Shown in pieces: positions 8,388 through 16,452 of a stretch of DNA of 64,000 nt; position 1 is the stretch's first letter, and the number at the start of each line of letters is the position of its first letter. The stretch comes from Streptomyces bicolor (GTDB lineage: Bacteria; Actinomycetota; Actinomycetes; Streptomycetales; Streptomycetaceae), in NCBI RefSeq assembly GCF_000719285.1, contig NZ_JOFS01000016.1, positions 1 to 64,000 on the forward strand. Reading direction: 5' to 3'. The notes under the pieces are model-generated. The model was given only the letters and a program-made list of their open reading frames with translations. It was not told the origin of the DNA and ran no database searches. A program made the translations under genes and the position numbers.

Positions 8388-8999
8388 TCAGCGGGGCTTC
8401 AGGCCGTGCAGCAGGTGGTGGACCAGGCCCTCCACCCCCGCCAGGGCCGCCTCCGGCGTCAGCCAGCCGCCCGCGATGAAGGCGGCCATGCCGTGCAGGG
8501 CGGCGCCCGTGACCAGGTTGAGTTCCTCGGGGTCGCCCTCGATGATCTCGCCGCGGTTCTGGGCGTCCGCGAGGACCCGCTCCAGGCTTCCGACCGTCTG
8601 CTCCACGGCGGCCGCCATCTGCTCCGAGGCATCGGGATCGTGCTTGCGGGCGTACATCAGCTCCAGGAGCTCGGCGTTGTCGATGGCGAAGCCGAGGTAG
8701 GTCCGGGCCAGGGCGGTGAGGCGGCGTTCGAGGGGGAGTGCCCGGTCGTCGGCCGCGCCCAGGGCCTGGCCGAGCCGTTCGTACCCGGCCAACGCCAGGG
8801 CGTTGAGCAGGGCCTGCTTGTCCTTGAAGTGCCGGCCGGGGGCGGCGTGGCTGACGCCGACCTCGCGGGCCAGTTCCCGGAGGGAGAGGGAGGCGGCGCC
8901 CTTGTCGCGCAGGGTGCGTTCCGCGGCGGTGAGCAGGGCGGCGCGCAGGTCTCCGTGGTGGTAGCGGCGGCTCTCGGGACTTTCTGGCATGCGCACCAT
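8388..8999 (-). CDS. TetR family transcriptional repressor
   Basis: A 203-residue regulator. The N-terminal helix-turn-helix (about residues 15-60) reads RAALLTAAERTLRDKG, ASLSLRELAREVGVS, HFKDKQALLNALA, a textbook TetR domain. The C-terminal part is an all-helical ligand domain of TetR_C type. It is divergent from the dehydrogenase gene at 9090, with four 18-bp repeats filling the gap, so it probably represses itself and that gene. The start is ATG at 8999 or 8990; neither has a good ribosome site, so the message may be leaderless. Confidence 0.88.
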   Translation of the reverse strand: MVRMPESPESRRYHHGDLRAALLTAAERTLRDKGAASLSLRELAREVGVSHAAPGRHFKDKQALLNALALAGYERLGQALGAADDRALPLERRLTALARTYLGFAIDNAELLELMYARKHDPDASEQMAAAVEQTVGSLERVLADAQNRGEIIEGDPEELNLVTGAALHGMAAFIAGGWLTPEAALAGVEGLVHHLLHGLKPR

Positions 9000-9007
9000 C
9001 GTAGCTT

Positions 9008-9079
9008 GATGTTGGCGGTGCCATCTTTGTTGGCGTCGTCATCATTGTTGTCATTGACAGCATTGTTGGCGGCGCCTAC
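9008..9079. repeat. Four tandem 18-bp imperfect repeats (candidate TetR operators)
   Basis: The core TGTTGG (TGTTGT in the third unit) recurs at 9010, 9028, 9046 and 9064, an exact 18-bp period. Units run 9008-9025, 9026-9043, 9044-9061 and 9062-9079 and share the pattern ATTGTTGGCGNCGNCATC. The third unit also contains the inverted repeat TGTCATTGACA (9049-9059), which overlaps the -35 element. The array fills almost the whole gap between divergent tetR and the dehydrogenase. TetR dimers on successive units is an inference. Confidence 0.7.
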
Positions 9080-9082
9080 ATT
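9054..9082 (+). promoter_or_regulatory. Vegetative-type promoter for a leaderless dehydrogenase mRNA
   Basis: TTGACA at 9054-9059 and TACATT at 9077-9082 are 17 bp apart, close to the consensus of the principal sigma factor. Transcription would start near 9089-9090, at the ATG of the dehydrogenase. No ribosome site precedes that ATG, which agrees with a leaderless message. Confidence 0.7.
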
Positions 9083-9089
9083 CGTAGTC

Positions 9090-10037
9090 ATGGCTGACAA
9101 GACGAAGCAGATGAACCCGATGAACCGGACATGGGACGCGACCCGCCTCCCCGACCTCACCGGCCGCACGGCCGTCATTACCGGGGCCAACAGCGGCATC
9201 GGCCTCAGGGCGGCGGAGGCGCTGGCCGGGGCCGGTGCGCATGTGGTGTTCGCCGTACGAGACCTGGAACGGGGCCGGGCAGCGGCGGCGACCGTGAACG
9301 GCAGCACGGAGGTACGGCGGCTGGACCTGGCGGACCTGTCCTCGGTGCGGGAGTTCGCGTACGGCTGGGAGGGCCGGCCGCTGGACCTGCTGATCAACAA
9401 CGCGGGCGTGATGATGCTGCCGGAGCAGCGGACGCGGGACGGCTTCGAGATGCAGTTCGGCACGAACCATCTGGGCCACTTCACGCTGACGAACCTGCTG
9501 CTGCCGTACATCACGGACCGGGTCGTCACGCTCTCCTCGTCCGCCCACCGCATGGGCGACGGAAAGATCCACTTCGACGACCTGAACCTGACGGCGAACT
9601 ACGGCCCGGCCCGTGCCTACGCCCAGTCCAAGCTGGCGAACCTGCTGTTCGTGCTGGAACTCGAGCGCCGGCTGGCGGCGGCGGGGTTCTCCGTCCGGGC
9701 GGTGGCGGCGCACCCCGGCTGGGCCGCCACCAACCTCCAGAGCCACCACGGCAATCCGTTGGTGCGGGGGTTCATGCAGGTCGGCAACAAGTTGTTCGCC
9801 CAGGACGACCGGGCGGGTGCTCTGCCGACCCTGTTCGCCGCGACGCAGGACATCCCCGGCGCGAGTTACGTCGGGCCGGACGGACTGGGTGAGTGGCGGG
9901 GCGCGCCGACGCTGGTGGGCCGCACCCGGGCGGCGAGCGATGCGGAGGCGGCGCGGCGGCTGTGGACGGTGTCCGAGGAACTCACGGGGGTGAGCTGGCC
10001 GTTGGGGGAGGTGGAGCGGGTGGCGGCGGAGCGGTAG
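9090..10037 (+). CDS. Short-chain dehydrogenase/reductase
   Basis: A 315-residue classical SDR. It has the NAD(P) motif TGANSGIGLRAAE (near residue 32), the strand motif NNAGVMM, the catalytic serine in TLSSSAHRMGD, and YAQSK as the catalytic Tyr-Lys pair. It resembles the retinol-dehydrogenase/protochlorophyllide-reductase-like branch common in actinomycetes; the substrate is unknown. The ATG at 9090 coincides with the predicted transcription start. Control by the adjacent TetR through the 18-bp repeats is likely. Confidence 0.88.
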   Translation: MADKTKQMNPMNRTWDATRLPDLTGRTAVITGANSGIGLRAAEALAGAGAHVVFAVRDLERGRAAAATVNGSTEVRRLDLADLSSVREFAYGWEGRPLDLLINNAGVMMLPEQRTRDGFEMQFGTNHLGHFTLTNLLLPYITDRVVTLSSSAHRMGDGKIHFDDLNLTANYGPARAYAQSKLANLLFVLELERRLAAAGFSVRAVAAHPGWAATNLQSHHGNPLVRGFMQVGNKLFAQDDRAGALPTLFAATQDIPGASYVGPDGLGEWRGAPTLVGRTRAASDAEAARRLWTVSEELTGVSWPLGEVERVAAER

Positions 10038-10068
10038 TGGGCTCCGCCGCCCCGACACGACTTCTGCC

Positions 10069-10136
10069 AGGTCAGGAGTTTGAGCAGGTCAGGAGTATGA
10101 GCAGGTCAGGAGTTTGAGCAGGTCAGGAGGCTGACC
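10069..10136. repeat. Four tandem 17-bp repeats
   Basis: The unit AGGTCAGGAGTTTGAGC occurs at 10069, 10086 (one change), 10103 (identical to the first) and 10120 (four changes, AGGTCAGGAGGCTGACC). They lie between the convergent dehydrogenase and secreted-protein genes. The low divergence suggests recent slippage expansion. No function is evident. Confidence 0.85.
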
Positions 10137-10156
10137 AGGTTGGACTCCTGAGCGCG

Positions 10157-10573
10157 TCACGACTCCGGCTGGGTCACCGTCAGAGCCCACCGAATGTTGT
10201 CCGACGAAGCGTCGACGCCGATCACGAACGACCCGGAGCGGACCACGCCGGGATCCATGGTCACCGAGCCCACCCCGGCCTCTCCGGCCGGGCAGTCGAC
10301 CGAGAACGCGGCGACCTCCGTCTCCTGGGACATCCGCACCCGCACATCGCCGCCGCCCTCGCAGGCCACCGTGAGCACGGTCGGCAGCCCCTCCCACGCG
10401 CCACCGGACGCGACACCGCCGTCTCCGGTCTGCTCCGGCACCCACACCAGGCCCTCCGGCCCGGGATGGGGCAGCAGGACATCGGCCGACGCGGCGGCGG
10501 GCGCCGCCCCCAGGCCGGTAAGTCCGCAGGCCGCCAGTGCCGTCATGGCCAGGGCACGGCTGGTTCGTCTCAC
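10157..10573 (-). CDS. Small secreted protein of unknown function
   Basis: A 138-residue protein with a clear Sec signal peptide (ALAMTALAACGLTGLGAAPA, cut near ASA). The mature part is about 110 residues with only two cysteines (CEGGGD and DCPAGE), which could form one disulphide. No family was recognised. It ends in NIRWALTVTQPES. It is monocistronic, convergent with the dehydrogenase gene, and preceded by GGGGGAACGCACGT. Confidence 0.7.
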   Translation of the reverse strand: MRRTSRALAMTALAACGLTGLGAAPAAASADVLLPHPGPEGLVWVPEQTGDGGVASGGAWEGLPTVLTVACEGGGDVRVRMSQETEVAAFSVDCPAGEAGVGSVTMDPGVVRSGSFVIGVDASSDNIRWALTVTQPES

Positions 10574-10639
10574 GTGCGTTCCCCCTCAAGTTGGTTTGCC
10601 GGTCGGTCAATTGGTCGGTCGGTCGTGGTGCAGTCTGCC

Positions 10640-11056
10640 GTGACGGATGACCTGGTGCCTGAGTATTCGTACTCAGAGGTAGGCCGTGCTCGGAGGTGGT
10701 CGATCGATGCCGATGCGGTGCGGATCCTCGGTGCCGGTGAGCCGCGGATGCTCGGCTACGCCGACGCGCGCGTGCCGCATTCCGCCCCGGGCGGCGCGCG
10801 GTTGCTCGACGCGCCGCTCGACGAGTCGGTAGGGCGGCTGGTCGCTCACATACGGCAGTTCCGCCCGGAGGAACTGGCCCGTGCGGGCAAGGGCATGAAC
10901 ACGGTGGCCCATCGCAGCGAGGTGGAGCGAGGGGCGGCGCCCGGCCTGCTCGCCGGCTTCGCGCCGGACGTCCGGGAGAGGTTTCTCTCCACAGAGTGGT
11001 ACACCCGGCAGGACGCGGTCTCCCCTGTGTCCGCCCAGACGGAACTGACCGCTTGA
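10640..11056 (+). pseudogene. PIG-L family deacetylase relic with internal deletions
   Basis: An open frame of 138 codons. Residues around ILGAGEPRMLGYADAR and APLDESVGRLVAHIRQFRPE match the middle of PIG-L (LmbE-like) N-acetylglucosaminyl deacetylases, just before the metal-binding HPDH segment. The frame then jumps to AHRSEVERGAAPGLLAG and RERFLSTEWYTRQD, which match the C-terminal part of the same family. The AHPDDE motif, the GHPDH motif and about 100 further residues are missing, so the metal site cannot form. The reading frame survived the deletions. The start is arbitrary (GTG 10640). Recognition is from memory of the family. Confidence 0.5.
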
Positions 11057-11102
11057 GCGACAACGCACCGAGGCGGGAGCCGAAAACCGACCGGCTCCAG
11101 AG

Positions 11103-11450
11103 CTATTCGGCGGCCAACGCTTCCCGCATGGCCTTCGCCGTCACGGTCGGGTCGTAGCCCTCCGGGACGCCCTCGACGAGGATGATGTCGCCCTCGATGT
11201 GCCGTGAGCGCAGGGGCGCGATCTCCTGGTAGGCGGGCGAGTCCCACCATGCCCGCGCCTCGGCGATCCCGGGGAAGCCGATGACCACGACGGCCCCCGG
11301 CCAACTGCCCTCCTTCGTCTCGTGCGGGGTGACGTGCACGAGGAAGCGGCCGCCGTACGGCTCGAAGGTGGCGGGGATGCGCTCGATGTACTCGGCGACC
11401 TCCGGGTGCGGGGTGGCGTTTCGGAGGTGGGCGATGGCGTAGGCGGGCAT
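11103..11450 (-). CDS. DUF1330 family protein
   Basis: A 115-residue dimeric ferredoxin-like fold protein of the DUF1330 family: AYAIAHLRNATPHPEVAEYIERIPATFEPYGGRFLVH is the family's first half, and VVVIGFPGIAEARAWWDSPAYQEI its second. Function unknown; relatives are small cytoplasmic proteins. The ATG at 11450 follows GGAAGGACACC, so the frame extending to 11513 is not used. Confidence 0.85.
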   Translation of the reverse strand: MPAYAIAHLRNATPHPEVAEYIERIPATFEPYGGRFLVHVTPHETKEGSWPGAVVVIGFPGIAEARAWWDSPAYQEIAPLRSRHIEGDIILVEGVPEGYDPTVTAKAMREALAAE

Positions 11451-11564
11451 GGTGTCCTTCCGGTCGGTCGGGCTCCTGTGCTCACGTTGTGCTTGTGCTC
11501 TCGATCGTGGCACGCGGGCAGGCCGGGATCGATTACCTGCCGGGTAATCCGGCCGGCGGCATCG

Positions 11565-11792
11565 TCATTCCACGAAGTGGTCGAACTCGCCCGCCTGTAC
11601 GCCGAGTACGAAGGCGTCCCACTTGCGGCGGTTGGTGGTGACCACGTTGTCCGGATCGCTGGTCTCGCGGATGTAGACGGGGGTCTCGCCGCCATCGCCC
11701 TCCCCGAAGGCGATCTCGATCCAGGGGCCCGGGCCGGGGGCGTCGGGTGGGGCGGCTCGTTCCCAGGTGAGGTTCGGGGGGATTTCAGGCAT
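11565..11792 (-). CDS. DUF397 family protein
   Basis: A 75-residue acidic protein of DUF397 type: WIEIAFGEGDGGETPVYIRETSDPDN, then RRKWDAFVLGVQAGEFDHF. DUF397 proteins pair with adjacent XRE regulators in Streptomyces (WhiJ- and BldB-associated families) and are thought to modulate them. It overlaps the second DUF397 gene (11785) by 8 bp and lies downstream of the XRE gene in one operon. Confidence 0.8.
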   Translation of the reverse strand: MPEIPPNLTWERAAPPDAPGPGPWIEIAFGEGDGGETPVYIRETSDPDNVVTTNRRKWDAFVLGVQAGEFDHFVE

Positions 11793-11967
11793 GCGGGACC
11801 TTTTTGAGGCTGGTGAGGAGGGCGTGGAAGGCGGCGGGGGTGGAGGTGAGTATCGCGCCGGTCGGGTCGCTGCTTTCGGTTAGATGGATCGTTTCCCTGG
11901 TGGTGGCGACGTGGACGCACGAAGCGCCTTCGGAGCAGTACGACGACTTCTGCCAGCAGAGGTTCAT
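11785..11967 (-). CDS. DUF397 family protein
   Basis: A 60-residue DUF397 protein with the hallmark start WQKSSYCSEGASCVHVA and the expected TGAILTSTPAAFHALLTSLK ending. It starts 10 bp after the XRE stop, with GGAAAG upstream, and overlaps the next DUF397 gene. It probably interacts with the XRE protein encoded just upstream. The two consecutive DUF397 genes are divergent in sequence. Confidence 0.85.
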   Translation of the reverse strand: MNLCWQKSSYCSEGASCVHVATTRETIHLTESSDPTGAILTSTPAAFHALLTSLKKVPHA

Positions 11968-11977
11968 GGGCTTTCCT

Positions 11978-12823
11978 TCACATGTCTCGCATCACGTTGT
12001 GGATGAGGTCCCGGGTCTTCTCCGGCGCGAGCGCAAGGGCCTCGATACGACTGAACAGGGTGCGGTACTTGTGCAACTGTGCCTCGGCGTCGAGGAACGC
12101 CAGGCCGTGAGCCTGGTCGAGGTAGACGGTGTCCAGTTGCGGTACCGGGCCGTGTGCGTAGTGGATCGACTGCCCTGATCCCGGGTAGGCCCCGGAGTCG
12201 AAGGTGATGGCGTGCAGGGTGATGTGGTCCCGCTCGCTCATGTCGAGCAGGTGCTGCAACTGCTGTCGGGCAACCGTGGGGCCGCCGACCTTCATGCGCA
12301 GGGCAGCCTCGTGGATGATCGCCTTGTAGGGGGTCGGTTCGTCCTCGCGGAAGAGGACTGCCTGTCGCTTGATACGGAACGACAAGCGGTGCTCGATGTC
12401 GGGCGGCGGGAGTTCGGTGACCGCCTGCCGGAAGATCTCGAGTGCGTACTCGCGGGTCTGCAGCAGGCCGGGGATGCGCGCTGTCGTCGAGTCGCGCAAC
12501 GACTGGGCGTGGTGCTCCAGTTCGGCGAGGTCGAGAAGCGACGTGGGAAGCATCTCGCGGTACTGGTCCCACCAGCCGCCGGTGCGCTGGGAGGTCATCT
12601 CGCTCAGCGCCTCGACGAGGGGCTTGTCGGAGCAGTCGTAGTGGCAGGCGACCTGGCGTACCCGCTCGGAACTCATGCCGACGCGACCGGCCTCCATGTT
12701 GCTGACCTGTGCCTGCTTGATGCCCAGAAGTTGACCCGCCTCGGTGGCGTTCAGACCCGCACGTTCACGGAGTTTGCGCAGCTCGGCACCGAACCGCAGT
12801 TGGCGACCCGTCGGGTTTCTCAC
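11978..12823 (-). CDS. XRE family regulator with DUF5753
   Basis: A 281-residue protein. The N-terminal helix-turn-helix (residues 8-65) includes LRKLRERAGLNATEAGQLLGIKQAQVSNMEAGR. The C-terminal DUF5753 domain contains the family signature ARIPGLLQTREYA, then HEAALRMKVG and QLQHLLDM. This is the WhiJ-like regulator class tied to development and antibiotic control in Streptomyces. The start is GTG at 12823 with AGGAGG ten bases upstream. It heads an operon with two DUF397 genes and is divergent from the HATPase gene at 13020. Confidence 0.9.
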   Translation of the reverse strand: MRNPTGRQLRFGAELRKLRERAGLNATEAGQLLGIKQAQVSNMEAGRVGMSSERVRQVACHYDCSDKPLVEALSEMTSQRTGGWWDQYREMLPTSLLDLAELEHHAQSLRDSTTARIPGLLQTREYALEIFRQAVTELPPPDIEHRLSFRIKRQAVLFREDEPTPYKAIIHEAALRMKVGGPTVARQQLQHLLDMSERDHITLHAITFDSGAYPGSGQSIHYAHGPVPQLDTVYLDQAHGLAFLDAEAQLHKYRTLFSRIEALALAPEKTRDLIHNVMRDM

Positions 12824-13019
12824 GGGCTTGCAGCCTCCTCGCTGTCACTCACACGGGTGGCAATGAATGCGATTCCGGGGAAACGGTGAATGCATTTACT
12901 GATGCCCACTACCTTACAACTGGGCCCCCGCCCAGAAGCGCACCGCTCGACGGAGTGGCAGGCCACTGGGCAACAACCACCCGCATCCTCCCAACTCCCC
13001 TCAGTGATCGGAGACTTCC

Positions 13020-13451
13020 ATGGCCACCGTATCCCCGTCCTGGGCCTACACCCTCCAACTCCCGCACGATCCACGCGCACCGGGCATCGCCCGCGCCACC
13101 CTCCGCACCGTCCTCGCCGCCCACGGCCTCACCGACGTCACCCCCACCGCCGAACTCCTGGCCGCCGAACTCCTCGCCAACGCCCACCGCCACACGACCG
13201 GCCCGTACGCCCTCCGTGTGCGCCCGATGGACGCCGAGCGCCTCCGGGTCGCGGTATGGGACACGGACCCGAGGGTCCCGCCCGGTTTCGCGGTCGACGG
13301 CGATCTGCCCGCCGTACCGCCGGACGACGCGGAGAACGGCCGGGGCCTGCAGCTCGTACGCGCATGCGCGGACTCCGTCGGGGTCTCCGTGCTGCGAGAG
13401 CTGGGGGCGTCGAAGGGTGGGAAGTTGTTGTGGGCCGAGTGCCAGTGGTGA
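13020..13451 (+). CDS. ATP-binding protein, RsbW/SpoIIAB-like HATPase
   Basis: A 143-residue GHKL ATPase of the anti-sigma-factor kinase type. The N box is LAAELLANAHRHT, the G1 box WDTDPRVPPG and the G2 box ENGRGLQLVRACA. Such small ATPases are regular partners of XRE/DUF397 loci in Streptomyces (AbaA/WhiJ-type clusters). It may phosphorylate or sequester a regulatory partner; no target is visible. Its stop overlaps the GTG of the Uma2 relic by 4 bp (13448-13451). Confidence 0.85.
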   Translation: MATVSPSWAYTLQLPHDPRAPGIARATLRTVLAAHGLTDVTPTAELLAAELLANAHRHTTGPYALRVRPMDAERLRVAVWDTDPRVPPGFAVDGDLPAVPPDDAENGRGLQLVRACADSVGVSVLRELGASKGGKLLWAECQW

Positions 13452-13872
13452 GGCCGGGAAGGCTGCGCGAGACGGCCGAGAGGATTGAAGGCCTGACCGG
13501 GCTGCGGGTGCAGATTGTGGGCGGCAAGCTCGTGATGTCCCCTCCTCGATGCTCGCCGCCCCGGAGGACGCCGCGCTCGCCGTCGAGGTCATCTCCCAGT
13601 CCGAGAAGTCCCGCGAGATCAGGGACAAGGCCGACTGGTACGCCGTCGCCCGCGTCCCCGTCCTCCTCGTCATCGACCCCCGAAACGGCACCTGGGCCCT
13701 GCACACCCGTCCGGACAACGGCGTCTACCAGGACGTACTCCCCGGCAAGTTCGGAGAAGCCGTACGGCTGCCCGAGCCGCTCGGCATCGAGGTCTCCACC
13801 GACGGCTTCCCTCTGTACGGTGCTTCACCGCGCCGGCGGCGAGGGGGCGAAGGCCGCGAGGGCGACGTCTGA
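13448..13872 (+). pseudogene. Uma2-like (DUF820) nuclease, internally deleted
   Basis: The N-terminal part (GTG 13448) reads AERIEGLTGLRVQIVGGKLVMSP, which matches the first strands of Uma2/DUF820 proteins. From about 13549 a different frame continues with LAVEVISQSEKSREIRDKADWYAVARVP and VLLVIDP, the family's catalytic C-terminal half. Between them the usual 50-70 residues (TPxGxH through the PDLVVL aspartate) are missing and the frame changes. This is a deletion-inactivated copy unless the downstream 107-residue part is translated alone. It was translationally coupled to the HATPase gene. Confidence 0.65.
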
Positions 13873-13908
13873 CGTTCCTCTCACCTTCGTGGGCCACAGT
13901 GGCCCACG

Positions 13909-14676
13909 ATGATGCCCACCTCGCGTCCCTCGCGCCTCTCCCTGTACGCCGCCAGCCTCCTCCTCGCCTTCACCTCGGCCTCCGCGGCGGCCGACGCCGG
14001 TTCAGGTCCCTTCGGCGTGACAGCGCCTGCCGCGGCGCAGGCGCGCAGTGCGCGGGTCGGTGCGCTGTTCGCGGCGGACCGTCGCGACCGCCTGCGCGGT
14101 GGTCACTTCTGCACCGCGTCCGTCGTGCACAGCCCACACCGGAACCTCATCGTCACCGCCGCCCACTGTCTGGGCGGAAAGCCGCGAGAACTCGTGTTCG
14201 TGCCGCGGTACCGGGACGGCGAGGAGCCGTACGGAGTCTGGAAGGTGGGGAGACGGTTCCTGTCGAAGGCGTGGGAGGAGAGGCGGGACGAGGACAGCGA
14301 CGTGGCGTTCCTGGTGGTGGGGGATCGGGGCGGGAAAGGCGTCGAGGATGTGGTGGGTGGCAATCGGTTGGCCACGGACACGGCCGCCGGGACCATGGCG
14401 GTGACCGTTACCGCGTATCCCAACGACCTTGAGAAAGCTGTGAGTTGCACCAACAGGCCTCGCCTCTTCAGGCATACGCAGCAGCGCATCGAATGCCCCG
14501 GGTTCGGTGGCGGGAGCAGCGGGAGCCCCTGGGTCGACGGGGACGGGGCGGTCGTGGGTGTGCTCGGTGGGCATGACGATGGCGGGACGTCGGCGGATGC
14601 GTCGTACAGCGCGGTGCTGGGGGTGCGGGCGGCGGAGTTGTACCAGGAAGCGGAAAGGGACTCCGCGTCCAACTGA
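13909..14676 (+). CDS. Secreted trypsin-like serine protease
   Basis: A 255-residue S1/V8-like protease with a signal peptide (LSLYAASLLLAFTSASAAADA). The catalytic triad is visible: His in LIVTAAHCLGG, Asp in DSDVAFLVV, Ser in GGGSSGSPWV. Cysteines at CTAS/AHC and at CTN/CPG could form two disulphides. It acts outside the cell; no substrate can be named. Start ATG 13909 or 13912, without a strong ribosome site. It lies 22 bp upstream of the kinase gene and could share its transcript. Confidence 0.88.
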   Translation: MMPTSRPSRLSLYAASLLLAFTSASAAADAGSGPFGVTAPAAAQARSARVGALFAADRRDRLRGGHFCTASVVHSPHRNLIVTAAHCLGGKPRELVFVPRYRDGEEPYGVWKVGRRFLSKAWEERRDEDSDVAFLVVGDRGGKGVEDVVGGNRLATDTAAGTMAVTVTAYPNDLEKAVSCTNRPRLFRHTQQRIECPGFGGGSSGSPWVDGDGAVVGVLGGHDDGGTSADASYSAVLGVRAAELYQEAERDSASN

Positions 14677-14698
14677 TCTCTGTGGCAAGGTCTGTTCA

Positions 14699-16396
14699 GT
14701 GGACGCACTGAAAGATCGGGACCCCGCGCACATAGGTGCGTACACGCTGCTCGCACGGCTCGGGGCGGGCGGTATGGGGCAGGTCTATCTCGCGCGGTCG
14801 CCAGGTGGGCGGCTGGTCGCCATCAAGGTGATCCGGGACGAGATCACCGACCATCCGGAGGCGCTGGCCCGGTTCCGGCGTGAGGTGGAGACGGTGCGGG
14901 CCGTGCGGAGTGCGTATACGGCGAACCTGATCGACGCCTCGCTGGATGCGGCGCCGTATTGGCTGGCCACGGAGTATGTGTCGGGACCGACTCTGAGCGG
15001 GGCCGTGGGGGAGCGGGGGGCGTTGCCGGCCGAGACGTGCCGTGGGGTGCTCGCCGCCCTCGCCGAGGGTCTCGCGGCGGTGCACGCGCACGGTGTCACG
15101 CACCGGGACCTCAAGCCGCAGAACGTCATCCTCGCCGCTCAAGGGCCCCAGCTCATCGACTTCGGGATCGCGCGCGGTGCCGGTCAGACGGCGCTCACCG
15201 AGGCCGGGTTCGCGCCGGGCACGCCCGGTTTCGCCGCGCCCGAGGTGCTGCTGCGCAACGAGGTGGGTCCGGCGGCGGACGTGTTCGCGCTGGGCGCGAC
15301 GCTCGCGTACGCGGCGACCGGGCGGGCGCCGTTCGGCATGGGCGAGCCGGCCGGGGTCAGTTACCGGGCGGTGCATGAGCCCATCGACCTCGTCGGCGTG
15401 GAGCCGGAGTTGGCGGCCCTCGTCGAGGCGTGTGTGGCCAAGGATCCGGCGGTGCGGCCGGAGCTCGGCGAGGTGATCGCGCGGTGTGGAGTACGGGCGG
15501 CCCTCGTCGAGGACCCGTTCTACGCCGGGTTCGCCCAATTGGCCGAGGCGGTGCCGCAGACGCCGCCGGGCGGGCACGCGGGGGCGGCCGCGCTGCCGAC
15601 GCCTCCGTCGCATCCGCCGCCGGGGGCGCATGAACTGCCCACGGCTGGGGCGGCGTACGGATACGGCTATACGCCCACACAGGTGAACGGGCCGACGCCG
15701 GTCACCGACCGACGCCGTGTCGCGCCCTGGATGGTCGCCGTGGCGGCCGGGGTCGCGGTCAGCGTGGGCGTGGCCTTCGTGCTGCTGCCGGACGACGACA
15801 AGGACGGTGGTTCCGCCGCAGGGGTCACCAAGTCGCCCAGCACGTCATCATCCGCGGCGGCGTCGAACGGTGCTCCCGCGTATGCGGCGGACAAGATCGA
15901 CCGTACGCAATGGGTCTCGGACACTGGTGCGTGCCAACTGCCGCCGGAGGAGCGGGCGGGCAACGGCTTCATGGGCTCCGTCAGCGACGCCGCCAACCCG
16001 GACGCCGTGTCGGAGACGCTCCCCCTCGACGGCAAGGTGCGGATCGGGTTCCGCGACAAGAACGCGACCGAGGACGCGGAGCCCTACTACGTCACCATCA
16101 GCGTGAAGCCACCGCACGACATCGACCCGTCCACCGGTAAGCCCGTCGAGGGGCTGCTGGTCGACAACGTTCGGGTGGGCTACACGAGCAAGCCCATCGA
16201 CCTGTACAGCGGTAGCGCTCCGGGCGACTGGAAGTACGTCACTTATCCGGATGACTTCAAGTCCTGGGCGAGGGCCGAGCCGTCCCCCGCCATCCCCGTG
16301 ACCAATGATCCGGGCGATTGGACCGTGCAGTTCCATCACATCCGTACGCCTGACGACTACTCGAGCGTCTTCTGTCTTGGCTTCACGGTGAAATAA
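14699..16396 (+). CDS. Membrane Ser/Thr protein kinase (PknB-type)
   Basis: A 565-residue receptor-type kinase. Domain residues 14-280 hold the glycine loop LGAGGMGQVYLA, catalytic lysine VAIKVI, HRDLKPQNVIL and DFGIA, followed by an APE-like FAAPEVLL. A Pro-rich linker leads to one membrane segment (PWMVAVAAGVAVSVGVAFVLL, about residue 345) and an extracellular domain of about 200 residues without PASTA repeats. The outer domain is of no recognised family. The GTG at 14699 fits the kinase start; the frame upstream overlaps the protease gene. Confidence 0.9.
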   Translation: MDALKDRDPAHIGAYTLLARLGAGGMGQVYLARSPGGRLVAIKVIRDEITDHPEALARFRREVETVRAVRSAYTANLIDASLDAAPYWLATEYVSGPTLSGAVGERGALPAETCRGVLAALAEGLAAVHAHGVTHRDLKPQNVILAAQGPQLIDFGIARGAGQTALTEAGFAPGTPGFAAPEVLLRNEVGPAADVFALGATLAYAATGRAPFGMGEPAGVSYRAVHEPIDLVGVEPELAALVEACVAKDPAVRPELGEVIARCGVRAALVEDPFYAGFAQLAEAVPQTPPGGHAGAAALPTPPSHPPPGAHELPTAGAAYGYGYTPTQVNGPTPVTDRRRVAPWMVAVAAGVAVSVGVAFVLLPDDDKDGGSAAGVTKSPSTSSSAAASNGAPAYAADKIDRTQWVSDTGACQLPPEERAGNGFMGSVSDAANPDAVSETLPLDGKVRIGFRDKNATEDAEPYYVTISVKPPHDIDPSTGKPVEGLLVDNVRVGYTSKPIDLYSGSAPGDWKYVTYPDDFKSWARAEPSPAIPVTNDPGDWTVQFHHIRTPDDYSSVFCLGFTVK

Positions 16397-16452
16397 CGCC
16401 ACTCTCAGCAAAAACGGTCTTGAACAGCGGCGATATGGGGGAGGGTTGAGCC

